From the NCBI GenBank assembly GCA_007117735.1, contig SKGA01000003.1, forward strand, positions 1-40,217: a DNA stretch of 40,217 bases, given 5' to 3'. The notes beneath the pieces are model-generated. The model had not been told where the DNA came from. It did not search any database and worked only from the letters and a program-made list of their open reading frames with translations. Below, piece after piece: positions 1-8,822 of this stretch. Source of the DNA: Candidatus Woesearchaeota archaeon (lineage in GTDB: Archaea > Nanobdellota > Nanobdellia > Woesearchaeales > SKGA01). Position numbers and translations under genes: made by a program. How positions within the stretch are numbered: the stretch's first letter is position 1; each line of letters starts with the position of its first letter.

Positions 1-197
1 AATTTATCTAATTCTTTACCTGCACGACCAACAAAAGGAATACCTTTTTGATCTTCTTTCTCGCCCGGAGCTTCACCAATAATAAGAATTGAAGCGTTCG
101 GATTGCCCTTTCCAAGAACAAGATTTTTCGCAGTATCATTTAGAGGTAAAGAAGCATCAATTATTCTTTGTGCAAGAAAAGAGAGATCATCAACCAT
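1..197 (-). CDS. Family 4 uracil-DNA glycosylase, N-terminal part (runs off the window edge)
   Basis: Manual translation of the minus strand from ATG at 197: [65 protein letters not shown]; GEAPGxxEDxxGxPFVGRAG is the Udg4 motif. Confidence 0.9.
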   Translation of the reverse strand, partial: MVDDLSFLAQRIIDASLPLNDTAKNLVLGKGNPNASILIIGEAPGEKEDQKGIPFVGRAGKELDK

Positions 198-257
198 AAA
201 AATAATCAAAAAGAAGAAGTATATAAAATTAATCTTAAAATAGTTACTGAAAAAAGG

Positions 258-391
258 TTAGCATATTAATTGTTTGTCGTTAACTACGTAGTATAGTCAA
301 CGATAAGTTGTTTACGATAGTGGTTGTTTATCGTTAACTAATTAGTTCATAAAAAAATAAGGTAAAAAATGCATTAGTTTTGTCGTTTACC
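258..391. repeat. Dispersed intergenic repeat, copy 1 (extra arms)
   Basis: TTAGCATATTAATTGTTTGTCGTTAACTA (258-286) matches 14925-14953 with one mismatch. Arms TAGTCAACGATAA (294-306) and TTATCGTTAACTA (328-340) are inverted with one mismatch. Right end is AGTTTTGTCGTTTACC. Confidence 0.7.
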
Positions 392-406
392 AAAAAAAAG
401 AAAAAA

Positions 407-802
407 TTAATGCACAATAATTTGTGCATCTAAAGAACAAGCATTACAGTCAATAGCAAAAACACCTGTTTTTGTAGCTGTAAACTCAACAATGTTACCA
501 GGAGATAATTTCTCATATACGCCTAATTCCGGAATGGAGATCATATCCGAAACAGATGAAGAGAAAAACAACTGAACTACTTCACCTTTATTTACTACGA
601 TAGTTGCGCCGGAAAAAACATCGTAGCTTCGCATCATTGTATCCACACACGGAGACGAAGGAGCAGTTTGCCCACCCATTAATTCAGCTACAACAAACGT
701 AGTAGGTTGTATTTGTTCTTCATAAAGAGGTGCAGGAGATCTTGCGAAAAGAAAGATCCCAAATAACACCACTGCAATTAAGATATACATATACCATTTC
801 AT
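407..802 (-). CDS. Membrane-anchored cupredoxin-like protein, probably without an intact copper site
   Basis: 131 aa; N-terminal TM helix; IVVNKGEVVQLFFSSSVSDMISIPELGVYEKLSPGNIVEFTATKTGVFAIDCNAC resembles a COX2/NosZ-type cupredoxin domain. Confidence 0.6.
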   Translation of the reverse strand: MKWYMYILIAVVLFGIFLFARSPAPLYEEQIQPTTFVVAELMGGQTAPSSPCVDTMMRSYDVFSGATIVVNKGEVVQLFFSSSVSDMISIPELGVYEKLSPGNIVEFTATKTGVFAIDCNACSLDAQIIVH

Positions 803-816
803 TTGTACATCAACCC

Positions 817-1998
817 CTAATCAACTCGGATAAAGACAGGCGGTCTTCGAACTCGCTCAATAGTAATATGTACATCTTGAGAGATTTCGTGCATACCATC
901 ACTTACAGCGATAGTTACCGTATAATTTCCTGCATCTCCAAAGTCAGTCTGAAATGTTTGTTCAGTCATGAAACCAGTATAAGTAATAGTTAAATCATCA
1001 CCGTCAGGATCTTGTGCATTTACTTCAAGATCAATAAGGTCCCCTTCACGAACAGTAATATTACCTAATAAGTCCATTGTTGGAGGTCGGTTAAGCTGAT
1101 TTACCACGATTCGTAGCGGTGTTGAAACATCATGTTCCCCATCACTTACTACAATATCTAATTCATACGTTCCTGCATCTCCAACTTCAGTTTGCCAGAA
1201 ACCAGTTGTATCAAATAAGATAGGGTATCGGATAGTAATATCATCACCATCTGGATCATATGCTTGAACATCTAATTGAACTGGATCACCTTCCATAACA
1301 ACGATAGAATCAAGCGCTTGTACAACAGGAGGTCGGTTTACTTCCTGCACCTCAACCACTACAGTATGTTGCGAATCTCGATTACCATCACTTGCAACAA
1401 TAAGAACTTCATATGTTCCTGCGTCACCAAAGTCAGTTTGTTTTGTGAAATTATTCATAAATCCAAAAAATTCGACAGTAATTGGATCTCCTTCTTCATC
1501 ATAAATTGAACAATCTAATTCAATAAAATCTCCTTCGTCAACAACTACTCGAGTCGGGCAATCAATCACAGGAGGTTTATTTGAAGGAAGAACAATAACT
1601 CGTACTTGCTCAGTTGTGGAGAGAAAACCATCATTTGCAGTAATAGGGATTGCATACGATCCTTCATCCCCATCTCGAGTTTGCCATGTTCCATCAACAG
1701 CAAACGGAGCTCCATACGTATATCGAATAGGACCACCATCAGGGTCAATTGCTCGAATAAAACTTAAATCAGCAACCTCTCCTTCAGTTACTTCAATCGT
1801 TGTAAAAAAGTCATCAAGAATTTCTTCTGTAGACTCATCATCAGTTTGATCTACTTCTTGCTCGCCATTTTCAGGTGCGAGAGTTTGATTAGTCATATTT
1901 AGTTCTGGAGTTTGATTTGTTGTTTCAACAACTTGAACTGCACAAGCAGACAATGCAAACACCAATAACAAAGATAATACTAAAGTTATTTTTTTCAT
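817..1998 (-). CDS. Predicted lipoprotein with four tandem Ig/cadherin-like repeats
   Basis: 393 aa; signal peptide with lipobox-like ALSAC; four ~80-aa repeats with (R/K)PP, EGD, DPDGD, GDAGTY and VSDG motifs. Confidence 0.8.
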   Translation of the reverse strand: MKKITLVLSLLLVFALSACAVQVVETTNQTPELNMTNQTLAPENGEQEVDQTDDESTEEILDDFFTTIEVTEGEVADLSFIRAIDPDGGPIRYTYGAPFAVDGTWQTRDGDEGSYAIPITANDGFLSTTEQVRVIVLPSNKPPVIDCPTRVVVDEGDFIELDCSIYDEEGDPITVEFFGFMNNFTKQTDFGDAGTYEVLIVASDGNRDSQHTVVVEVQEVNRPPVVQALDSIVVMEGDPVQLDVQAYDPDGDDITIRYPILFDTTGFWQTEVGDAGTYELDIVVSDGEHDVSTPLRIVVNQLNRPPTMDLLGNITVREGDLIDLEVNAQDPDGDDLTITYTGFMTEQTFQTDFGDAGNYTVTIAVSDGMHEISQDVHITIERVRRPPVFIRVD

Positions 1999-2139
1999 CT
2001 TTAAACCACCACACGCGCGATATATGCGCTAAAAAAAGTAAATGAAGGGAGATTTATAATATTTTCCATTCTCGAGTGAAAACGAAATTGTTCCGAGAAT
2101 AAATACGAAAGGTATATAAATAAGTACCAGTATAGATTA

Positions 2140-2397
2140 ATGTATACTAAGAGGTGTATTATGTGTGAATTTCATTTGAAAGGTAATTGTTTTCATCCAA
2201 ACAGAGTTATCAAAGGATCTGTAGCTATTCCTTGTACAGTTCACTCATGTGGAGACTGTACAGATAAAGAATGGCAAGAAGAACAAATTCAAGACTTTAT
2301 TAATTACTATAAGGAATTAGCAGCGATGAGTAATCTCGAGTTACCAACGTTTGCACAAGAAAAACCGAACCCAAAAAGAACAGAAATATTTGGTTAA
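2140..2397 (+). CDS. Small Cys-rich (probable metal-binding) protein
   Basis: 85 aa; CIMCEFHLKGNCFHPN...IPCTVHSCGDC; TATATAAA about 24 nt upstream of ATG. Confidence 0.6.
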   Translation: MYTKRCIMCEFHLKGNCFHPNRVIKGSVAIPCTVHSCGDCTDKEWQEEQIQDFINYYKELAAMSNLELPTFAQEKPNPKRTEIFG

Positions 2398-2666
2398 AAC
2401 GTTGCATTCACTCTATCAATAAGCGTAGCAATTTCTAAACCTTTTTTTGTAAGAATAAGAACTTTTAATCTACCTCGCTTTTCAAAAGTAACCAAACCAG
2501 CAGACTGCATATCTTGTAATACTTTAACTACGTGACTATACGTGCAATCAACTTGTTTTGCAAGAGAAGATGCATACACTTCGCCATTCTTTCTTAATAA
2601 ATGAATAAGCATCAATGCAGGTTTTTCTCGAAAAAATACATTAAAAATCTTTTTTGTTTTAACCAT
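2394..2666 (-). CDS. Winged-helix DNA-binding protein
   Basis: 90 aa; SSLAKQVDCTYSHVVKVLQDMQSAGLVTFEKRGRLKVLILTKKG is a typical wHTH. Confidence 0.75.
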   Translation of the reverse strand: MVKTKKIFNVFFREKPALMLIHLLRKNGEVYASSLAKQVDCTYSHVVKVLQDMQSAGLVTFEKRGRLKVLILTKKGLEIATLIDRVNATF

Positions 2667-2756
2667 ATACTACCCCAACCTATATATCCTAAGATATATT
2701 ATGAAAACAATAAAAGATATATAAATCTATTGGTTTACATACCTTTCTAAAAAAAA

Positions 2757-3149
2757 TTAAATATCGTCAGTGCTTGAAATCGCATCGCCACGATAAATCT
2801 CAGCAAAGCTAGGAGTGATAACAATATAATCTTCACCAAAACCAGCAATGTCGCCATCAATCGCTTGACATGTTTTTTTCAATTTATTAATAGCACGTTT
2901 TAACTCTAAAAGATCTCGTTCTTTTAACGGTTTGATATTAATAAGTACAATAGTATAACTTTGACGAAGCGCGTCAAGAATTTCCTTTACATCACTAAAA
3001 TCTTCAATAACAAACGGTCGAACAACAACTTTTTGTTCACGTTCTCTTGAACTAGAAGTATCTAACTCAACGTATTCGTCATCACCAACAATATCATCTG
3101 CTTCATCAAAAGCAGAACTTTTTTTTCCTAATGAAAATAATCCTTTCAT
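2757..3149 (-). CDS. sepF: SepF-like cell division protein
   Basis: 130 aa; VVVRPFVIEDFSDVKEILDALRQSYTIVLINIKPL...LKRAINKLKKTCQAIDGDIAGFGEDYIVITPS matches the SepF/DUF552 pattern; strong SD (GGAGGG) upstream. Confidence 0.85.
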   Translation of the reverse strand: MKGLFSLGKKSSAFDEADDIVGDDEYVELDTSSSREREQKVVVRPFVIEDFSDVKEILDALRQSYTIVLINIKPLKERDLLELKRAINKLKKTCQAIDGDIAGFGEDYIVITPSFAEIYRGDAISSTDDI

Positions 3150-3201
3150 GTATTAACCCTCCACACATATTTTTTTAGTAATGTATTCTTTATAAATTTT
3201 T

Positions 3202-4518
3202 TTATTGTTGCTTTTTCTTCTCAGCTTCAATTTGTTGAATCATTTCCTTAATAAGCACCGTTAATTTTCGTTCATACAAATGCAACGAAGTAACATGACG
3301 CTTTACATCAGACTCAATATGTCTAATTGCTTGAATCTTCTTTCGCTCATGCTCAATAAGAGAACGTAGATGATCTAAGTTAGTATGTGCTTGAGTGAAA
3401 TCTTGAGTAAGCACCGCATCACGAACTTCTGCAGCCGCAGAATGTTTAGAACGATAACCATATTTTTGCAATTCTTCATAATGCTTCTGAACTTCCATTT
3501 CAAGATGAAGTAAATGTTCAATACTTTGCAACATATGCCTTAGAATACGTTGCACATCATGAGACTCTTGAAGCAACTTCTTTTCAATATCATCTAAATG
3601 AGAAGTTCCAGATACTGACTGGGCATGTTTCTCAAATAAAGTTTTCATATGATTTTCAAGAACATAATCTTTCTTCAAATCATTCTTAATAAACTCAGTT
3701 CGCTTATGAATATCGTGTAAAATGGACTCAAGTGAACGAACAACAGAATCTTCGTGTTTCATCTTAGTAATTAAACTAGCCAGATCACGAGACAACGCCT
3801 GCAAATAACCGTGCATCTTATTCGCTTCATTTTGCTCTGCAGCAGCAGTCGCTTTACGAAGTAAATCAGCCAGATGATCAACTTGACCAAGCTCATCACC
3901 AGCTAACTCAGAAATATTTTGTAAAGAAGAATCAAGAGAAGATAAATCTCGTTCAATCTTTTGATAGTTTTTTTCATCCAGGGATAAAGACTTTTGAACG
4001 TTCAATAAATCTTGTTTTGCCGTTAAAGCTTTTCCTTTTTCACTATAAAAGGTTGCCTGTTCCTTACGCATGTCTGTCGCAGCTTCAAAGTGACTTTGAC
4101 GATTACGATTGACGAAAATAATACCCATGAAAATAAGAAGAGTAATAAAAGCAAAGGTGAGAAAGAGCGTACCCCAACCAAGAATAACATTAAAAACAGA
4201 TTGCTGAACAACGCCCACTAAGCCAATACCTAACGCAAGCCAACGAGCATACCTATCAGTATCCTCTCCTCGAAAAATAGTTATTTTTGATAAATAGAAC
4301 ATTAAACCAAAAACAATAAGAAATAAACCAATAATAGGGATAATATCAAGAATACCTCCTGCAAGAGCGCTAATATCTCCACCAGAAAGAAAGCCTTGAA
4401 ACCCTCCTACAAAACTAGCAAACGCGTCATCAATAGTATATGCAAAAACAGAAGGAAGAGCAAAAACGAATGCAAAAAGCGCACTCACAGACCATTTCGA
4501 CTTTGTTAAAACACCCAT
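3202..4518 (-). CDS. Membrane protein: N-terminal multi-TM 'GDI' domain plus long coiled-coil
   Basis: 438 aa; several TM helices then ~280 aa of heptad-rich sequence; shares GDIS...P..G....YLSKITIF...IFVNR with the 34775..36097 product. Confidence 0.75.
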   Translation of the reverse strand: MGVLTKSKWSVSALFAFVFALPSVFAYTIDDAFASFVGGFQGFLSGGDISALAGGILDIIPIIGLFLIVFGLMFYLSKITIFRGEDTDRYARWLALGIGLVGVVQQSVFNVILGWGTLFLTFAFITLLIFMGIIFVNRNRQSHFEAATDMRKEQATFYSEKGKALTAKQDLLNVQKSLSLDEKNYQKIERDLSSLDSSLQNISELAGDELGQVDHLADLLRKATAAAEQNEANKMHGYLQALSRDLASLITKMKHEDSVVRSLESILHDIHKRTEFIKNDLKKDYVLENHMKTLFEKHAQSVSGTSHLDDIEKKLLQESHDVQRILRHMLQSIEHLLHLEMEVQKHYEELQKYGYRSKHSAAAEVRDAVLTQDFTQAHTNLDHLRSLIEHERKKIQAIRHIESDVKRHVTSLHLYERKLTVLIKEMIQQIEAEKKKQQ

Positions 4519-4571
4519 ATACTACGATAAAGAGAAGAACAACTTTTTAAAAGTATCTATTTTAGGGAAAA

Positions 4572-5969
4572 TTACACGCCTAAATGAGAAAGCATCGCCT
4601 CAACATCAAAGGATTCTAAATCATCATACGTCTGCCCAACGCCTAAGAATAAGATAGGTTTCTTCGTGACAAAACTCGCACTAAGAGCAGCACCACCCTT
4701 CTGATCAACATCAGCTTTTGAAAGAATCATACCATCAATACCTACTGCTTTATCAAAAGCAACCGCTTGTTGTACGCAATCATTACCAGTAATTGCTTCG
4801 CCAATAAATAAGTTAAGATGAGGTTTATTGACCCGAATAAGCTTAGCAAGTTCATCCATGAGATTAGAATTTGATTGTAAACGACCAGCAGTATCGACTA
4901 AAACAACATCAATACCTTTCGCCTTAGCATGAGCAATCGCATCAAAAGCAACAGCAGCAGAGTCAGAACCATACGCTTGTTTAATCAATTTCACCTCAAG
5001 AGCATCAGTGTGTTCTTGAAGCTGATCGATAGCAGCAGCTCGAAACGTGTCAGCAGCAGCAACAACAACAGATTTGTTATGAGATTTAAAATACTGAATA
5101 AGTTTAGCAAGAGTGGTTGTCTTTCCACTACCATTCACACCAACAATCGCAATTACTAGCGGTTGATGCTCCTTTGTTTTTTCTAACAAATCAAAGGAAG
5201 GTTGGTCAAGAATAGAACGTAAAGAAGAACGTAAAGAAGAAAGAATCACTTCAGAAACAGATGAACGAGAGATATTCTCAGAAGTGAGAGAATCATGCAA
5301 ATCTTGTTTAATTTTTTCAATCACCTCAAGAGCAACACCTTGTTCTAATAATCCTAACTCAAACTCCCAAAAGATTTCTTCAAATGTTTCTTCAGTAAGT
5401 TGGAATTTAACAAAACGCTCTTTTAATTTAGAGAAAAAACCTTTCTTCTTTTTTGTCGCATCAGCAACATCTTCAGTTAATAAATCAGCACGAGCAACAT
5501 CTTTTGAAGGTTGATCATCTTTAGACGCATCCTCTTCTACATCACTTTGCTCGACGAATTCTTGAGCTTGAGCGGGTTTGGGAGAATCGTTTACAGGTTG
5601 ATCGTCTTTAGCAACAATATCTTCTGGCGTGGAGGAAACAACATCTTCTAGCACAGGATCATCAGTTTCAGAATCGCTAACAATATTTTCACTCTCCTCT
5701 TGAAGAGGAGCAGGTTCTTTAACACTACTTTCTTCATGAGCATCAACAAGAGAATCCTTAGGTTCAGCTTCATCTTGAATTGGTTTGACATCTTCAATAG
5801 CTTGAGTAGAAATATCTTCTTCTAACAGAGAAGAAGCATCTTGAGTTTGCTCAACAATATCTTGAGGAACTTCTTCAGGAGAAACCTCCTCACTCACTTC
5901 CTCAGCCTTAGAACTAAAACGATCGATAGTCTCTTTTAATTTCTTTTTCAAAAAGCCAAACATTCTCAA
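4572..5969 (-). CDS. ftsY: Signal recognition particle receptor FtsY
   Basis: 465 aa; acidic N-terminal region; GVNGSGKTTTLAKL, AADTFRAAAIDQL, VDTAGR, SKADVDQKGGAALS. Confidence 0.95.
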   Translation of the reverse strand: MRMFGFLKKKLKETIDRFSSKAEEVSEEVSPEEVPQDIVEQTQDASSLLEEDISTQAIEDVKPIQDEAEPKDSLVDAHEESSVKEPAPLQEESENIVSDSETDDPVLEDVVSSTPEDIVAKDDQPVNDSPKPAQAQEFVEQSDVEEDASKDDQPSKDVARADLLTEDVADATKKKKGFFSKLKERFVKFQLTEETFEEIFWEFELGLLEQGVALEVIEKIKQDLHDSLTSENISRSSVSEVILSSLRSSLRSILDQPSFDLLEKTKEHQPLVIAIVGVNGSGKTTTLAKLIQYFKSHNKSVVVAAADTFRAAAIDQLQEHTDALEVKLIKQAYGSDSAAVAFDAIAHAKAKGIDVVLVDTAGRLQSNSNLMDELAKLIRVNKPHLNLFIGEAITGNDCVQQAVAFDKAVGIDGMILSKADVDQKGGAALSASFVTKKPILFLGVGQTYDDLESFDVEAMLSHLGV

Positions 5970-6373
5970 GCACCTTTTTGTTCAATAGTAGATTCAATAC
6001 GATTTTCAAGAGCAAGAATACGATCAATAAGCTGTTCACGAAGCTGTAAGGAACGATCATGCTGCGCATGTAACTGTTCAATTTGATCCTCAAGAGCCAT
6101 TTTTGCATCATCAAGAGAACGATCGATAAGAACTTCAGCACCAACAGCCATACGAACAGAAGACGCGTCAGCAATTTTTGCCTCAACAAACACGCCACTC
6201 CCTAAAGGAATAAGTAATTCTTGAGAATCTGAACACTCATCAAGCAATTGACGAGCAGTTTTTGTTCGTCGTAATTCTTTTTGAGCAAGGTCAAGAGAAG
6301 AATCTAATTGTTGTAATTGTTTTGATAAAAGTTCTAAATCCAAGTAATCCTGAGCAGAAACTCCATCTTTCAA
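5966..6373 (-). CDS. pfdA: Prefoldin alpha subunit
   Basis: 135 aa; two coiled-coil arms flanking LLIPLGSGVFVEAKIADASSVRMAVGAEVLIDRSLDDA; operon with ftsY and aIF6 (4-nt overlaps). Confidence 0.85.
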   Translation of the reverse strand: MKDGVSAQDYLDLELLSKQLQQLDSSLDLAQKELRRTKTARQLLDECSDSQELLIPLGSGVFVEAKIADASSVRMAVGAEVLIDRSLDDAKMALEDQIEQLHAQHDRSLQLREQLIDRILALENRIESTIEQKGA

Positions 6374-7050
6374 TTATCATCACCAAGGAACCCTAACGCG
6401 CTATCAGCATGAACAATTTCTGGACCACCAGAAGCTTGACCAATAATAAAACCATTATTATTCGTTACTAAACCACTACGAATTTGAGTTGTACCTAAAT
6501 TAACCGTACCTGTTTGAAGAGCGATACCTAAAAAGGATTCAATCATTTCCAATTGTTCATCAGAAAATTCATAACTCGCAACACCATACTTATCATTAGA
6601 AACAACATAAGAACCAATAGTCGTTGCTTCATCATTTAAATCAACACGTTGACAAGGAAGATCAAACGCCTGAGCAATCGCATCTTTTTCTTCTTCAGAA
6701 AAGACAGAGGACACCAATACACCTTTTTTCGAAGCAAGAACATTGTTACCTAAACACGTCTGCTTAGTATGAATAATCTCATAGGGCACGTTTAGAGCAT
6801 CAAGAATAGCCTTTTCATGATCGAATAAAATATGTGGAACAATAAACTTCTCCCCATTGGTAGCCATAAACGCTCCAATAAGACCAGTACCTGCGATAGT
6901 TAATTCAACAACTTCCGCTTGAAAAATAGAACCTAATAATTTCTTATCCTCATCCCCTACTTCAGGAGAGACGAAAACAATGTTATCTAGTGCGACAATA
7001 TACAAACCAACAAGGCTTGTTCCCTGAACATTCATTTTAGCTACGTGCAT
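6370..7050 (-). CDS. eif6: Translation initiation factor aIF6
   Basis: 226 aa; pseudo-repeats including GSYVVSNDKYGVAS; LGTTQIRSGLVTNNNGFIIG. Confidence 0.92.
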   Translation of the reverse strand: MHVAKMNVQGTSLVGLYIVALDNIVFVSPEVGDEDKKLLGSIFQAEVVELTIAGTGLIGAFMATNGEKFIVPHILFDHEKAILDALNVPYEIIHTKQTCLGNNVLASKKGVLVSSVFSEEEKDAIAQAFDLPCQRVDLNDEATTIGSYVVSNDKYGVASYEFSDEQLEMIESFLGIALQTGTVNLGTTQIRSGLVTNNNGFIIGQASGGPEIVHADSALGFLGDDN

Positions 7051-7097
7051 ACAAACAAGAAAAGAAACAAGACTTTAAAAACCTTGTCATGAGAACA

Positions 7098-7868
7098 TCA
7101 TAACTTTCGATTATGAATAGTGACTTGAATAGGACCGAAATGAACCTCCTGATCCAAATCAACTTTTCGCTGATTTTCTAAATGTAACAACGGAAGAAAC
7201 GTAAATACTTTATCCTCTTTCTGATCAGTAGGCAATAAATCATGAAAAAAGACTTTTGCGGTAGGTTTAATAAACAATTTTGCCAATTTATTATGAATAG
7301 AATTCATCGTCTCGGACAAATCAAAGACTTTTGTTGGAGCCTTGACTTCAACCTCGTCACGATTTCTTGAAAGAACACGCTGACGTTTTAAATCCTGATC
7401 AAGAGCAGACTCTAGCGCATCAACAAGGTCAAAGACAGAAACTTTTCTCTCACGAGGCTGAGGAGTTCGAGGAACAATCTTTTTCTGGTCTTGTAAAAAT
7501 TGTTGTAAACCAACTTGTTCAAATTCAAAAGGCTCTTCTTCAAGAAACTCTTCTTCAAGCTCAGGACCATTAATTAAAGAATCAAGACCAGCAATATCAT
7601 CAAGAAGAAGTTGATCACTTTTAATTTTTAATAAAAGGCTAGAAGCAAGAACCATTTTTCCACTCACACGAAAATCCATCTGTTTTAAATCAGTAAGTAA
7701 ATGAAGAAATTTTTGAGCTAATAAGGACACATCAATATTCCAAGGATCCATACCTTCACTCTTTACCAAATCAAGAAGAACATCTTTCCAATTCAGATCA
7801 TCTTCTTTCATCACAATATCAAGAACTAACTCATGATTCGTTTTTGTAGACGGAATTGTTTCAACCAC
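7098..7868 (-). CDS. scpA: Segregation and condensation protein ScpA
   Basis: 256 aa; VLLDLVKSEGMDPWNIDVSLLAQKFL and KMVLASSLLLKIKSDQLL are kleisin ScpA signatures; TATA box about 26 nt upstream. Confidence 0.9.
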   Translation of the reverse strand: MVETIPSTKTNHELVLDIVMKEDDLNWKDVLLDLVKSEGMDPWNIDVSLLAQKFLHLLTDLKQMDFRVSGKMVLASSLLLKIKSDQLLLDDIAGLDSLINGPELEEEFLEEEPFEFEQVGLQQFLQDQKKIVPRTPQPRERKVSVFDLVDALESALDQDLKRQRVLSRNRDEVEVKAPTKVFDLSETMNSIHNKLAKLFIKPTAKVFFHDLLPTDQKEDKVFTFLPLLHLENQRKVDLDQEVHFGPIQVTIHNRKL

Positions 7869-7909
7869 AATAAAAAAAGAACAGAGAAAATATATAAAAG
7901 TATTTATTT

Positions 7910-8617
7910 TTATTTAATAGATTTTTTTCGCATAAAATCCTTCAAATCAGCAAGTACCGAAGAATCTTTTCGCCTATTAAACTCAGAGGAAGAAACTATT
8001 GAATGAAGAGAATTAATTAAAGAAGGAACATTAGCCCAAGCATCTCTTTGAACCACATGAGTATCCTCAGAAGAAACAGGAGAAAAATCCCCAGTATAAG
8101 ATCGAACAACACGTAAAGGAATATCTTGAAATATAGAATCACTTAAATCAACAGCAGCAGAATAAGAAACAATTCCTTCAGGATGGCTATCAGAATAAGG
8201 AAGAACAAGGTTATTAGTAGGAAAGAAAGAATAAACGCCCTGGACAGGTTTATCAAACCTATTTAAAAAACGAGGAAGTAAAAGAGCACTACTCCCGTGA
8301 GTTACAAAAACAAGAGGAAGATCAGAATAATACTCAGATCGTTTAGTAGCAACAGTATCAAGTGCAGCATAAATAGAATCTGCAGACAAAATCTTTTTTT
8401 TTGAAAAATCAAAAAGAGTAACAGGATGTTTACCTGAAAGTAACCGAGAAAAACCATTTTGATAAGAATCTCTAGGAACACCTAACTCAGGCAAAAAAAG
8501 AATATTTGCAGCATCATCAAACAAACCATCATATTGGCGTACAGACATAGTGAAAGAAGAACTCTCTTCAGGATCTATCCTATAATTTCTAATTGAAGAA
8601 CGGGAAAACATAAACAA
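7910..8617 (-). CDS. Hypothetical protein (possible alpha/beta hydrolase-like fold)
   Basis: 235 aa ORF; LPLVFVTHGSSALLLPRFL weakly resembles a nucleophile-elbow region; no confident family. Confidence 0.5.
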   Translation of the reverse strand: MFMFSRSSIRNYRIDPEESSSFTMSVRQYDGLFDDAANILFLPELGVPRDSYQNGFSRLLSGKHPVTLFDFSKKKILSADSIYAALDTVATKRSEYYSDLPLVFVTHGSSALLLPRFLNRFDKPVQGVYSFFPTNNLVLPYSDSHPEGIVSYSAAVDLSDSIFQDIPLRVVRSYTGDFSPVSSEDTHVVQRDAWANVPSLINSLHSIVSSSEFNRRKDSSVLADLKDFMRKKSIK

Positions 8618-8708
8618 GAAAAATACAGCATCATTTATAAGTGTTTCTTAAAAGTAGTAACGCGGAACTCATTTATTATTTAAAAAAATAAACCATGAAA
8701 ACAAAAGT

Positions 8709-8780
8709 GGGCCTGCCCGGACTCGAACCGGGGACATCCGCCTTGTAAGGGCAGCGTCATAGCCACTAGACCACAAGCCC
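8709..8780 (-). tRNA. tRNA-Val (UAC)
   Basis: GGGCTTG...CTGCC-CTTACAA-GGCGG...GGTTCGAGTCC...CAGGCCC cloverleaf; anticodon TAC; no encoded CCA. Confidence 0.93.
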
Positions 8781-8822
8781 AAAAGAGAATGAAAAGAAGA
8801 AAAGACTCCTTTATAAATTTAT

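Noticed and set aside
258-391. Possible CRISPR array
   Set aside because: Arms alternate in orientation, spacers are too short and irregular, and no cas-like gene is in the window.
4023-4211. 62-aa hydrophobic ORF inside the TM/coiled-coil gene
   Set aside because: Alternative frame of a clear coding region.
8709-8780. tRNA-Val as a mobile-element integration site
   Set aside because: No partial tRNA duplicate, integrase or flanking direct repeat was seen nearby.
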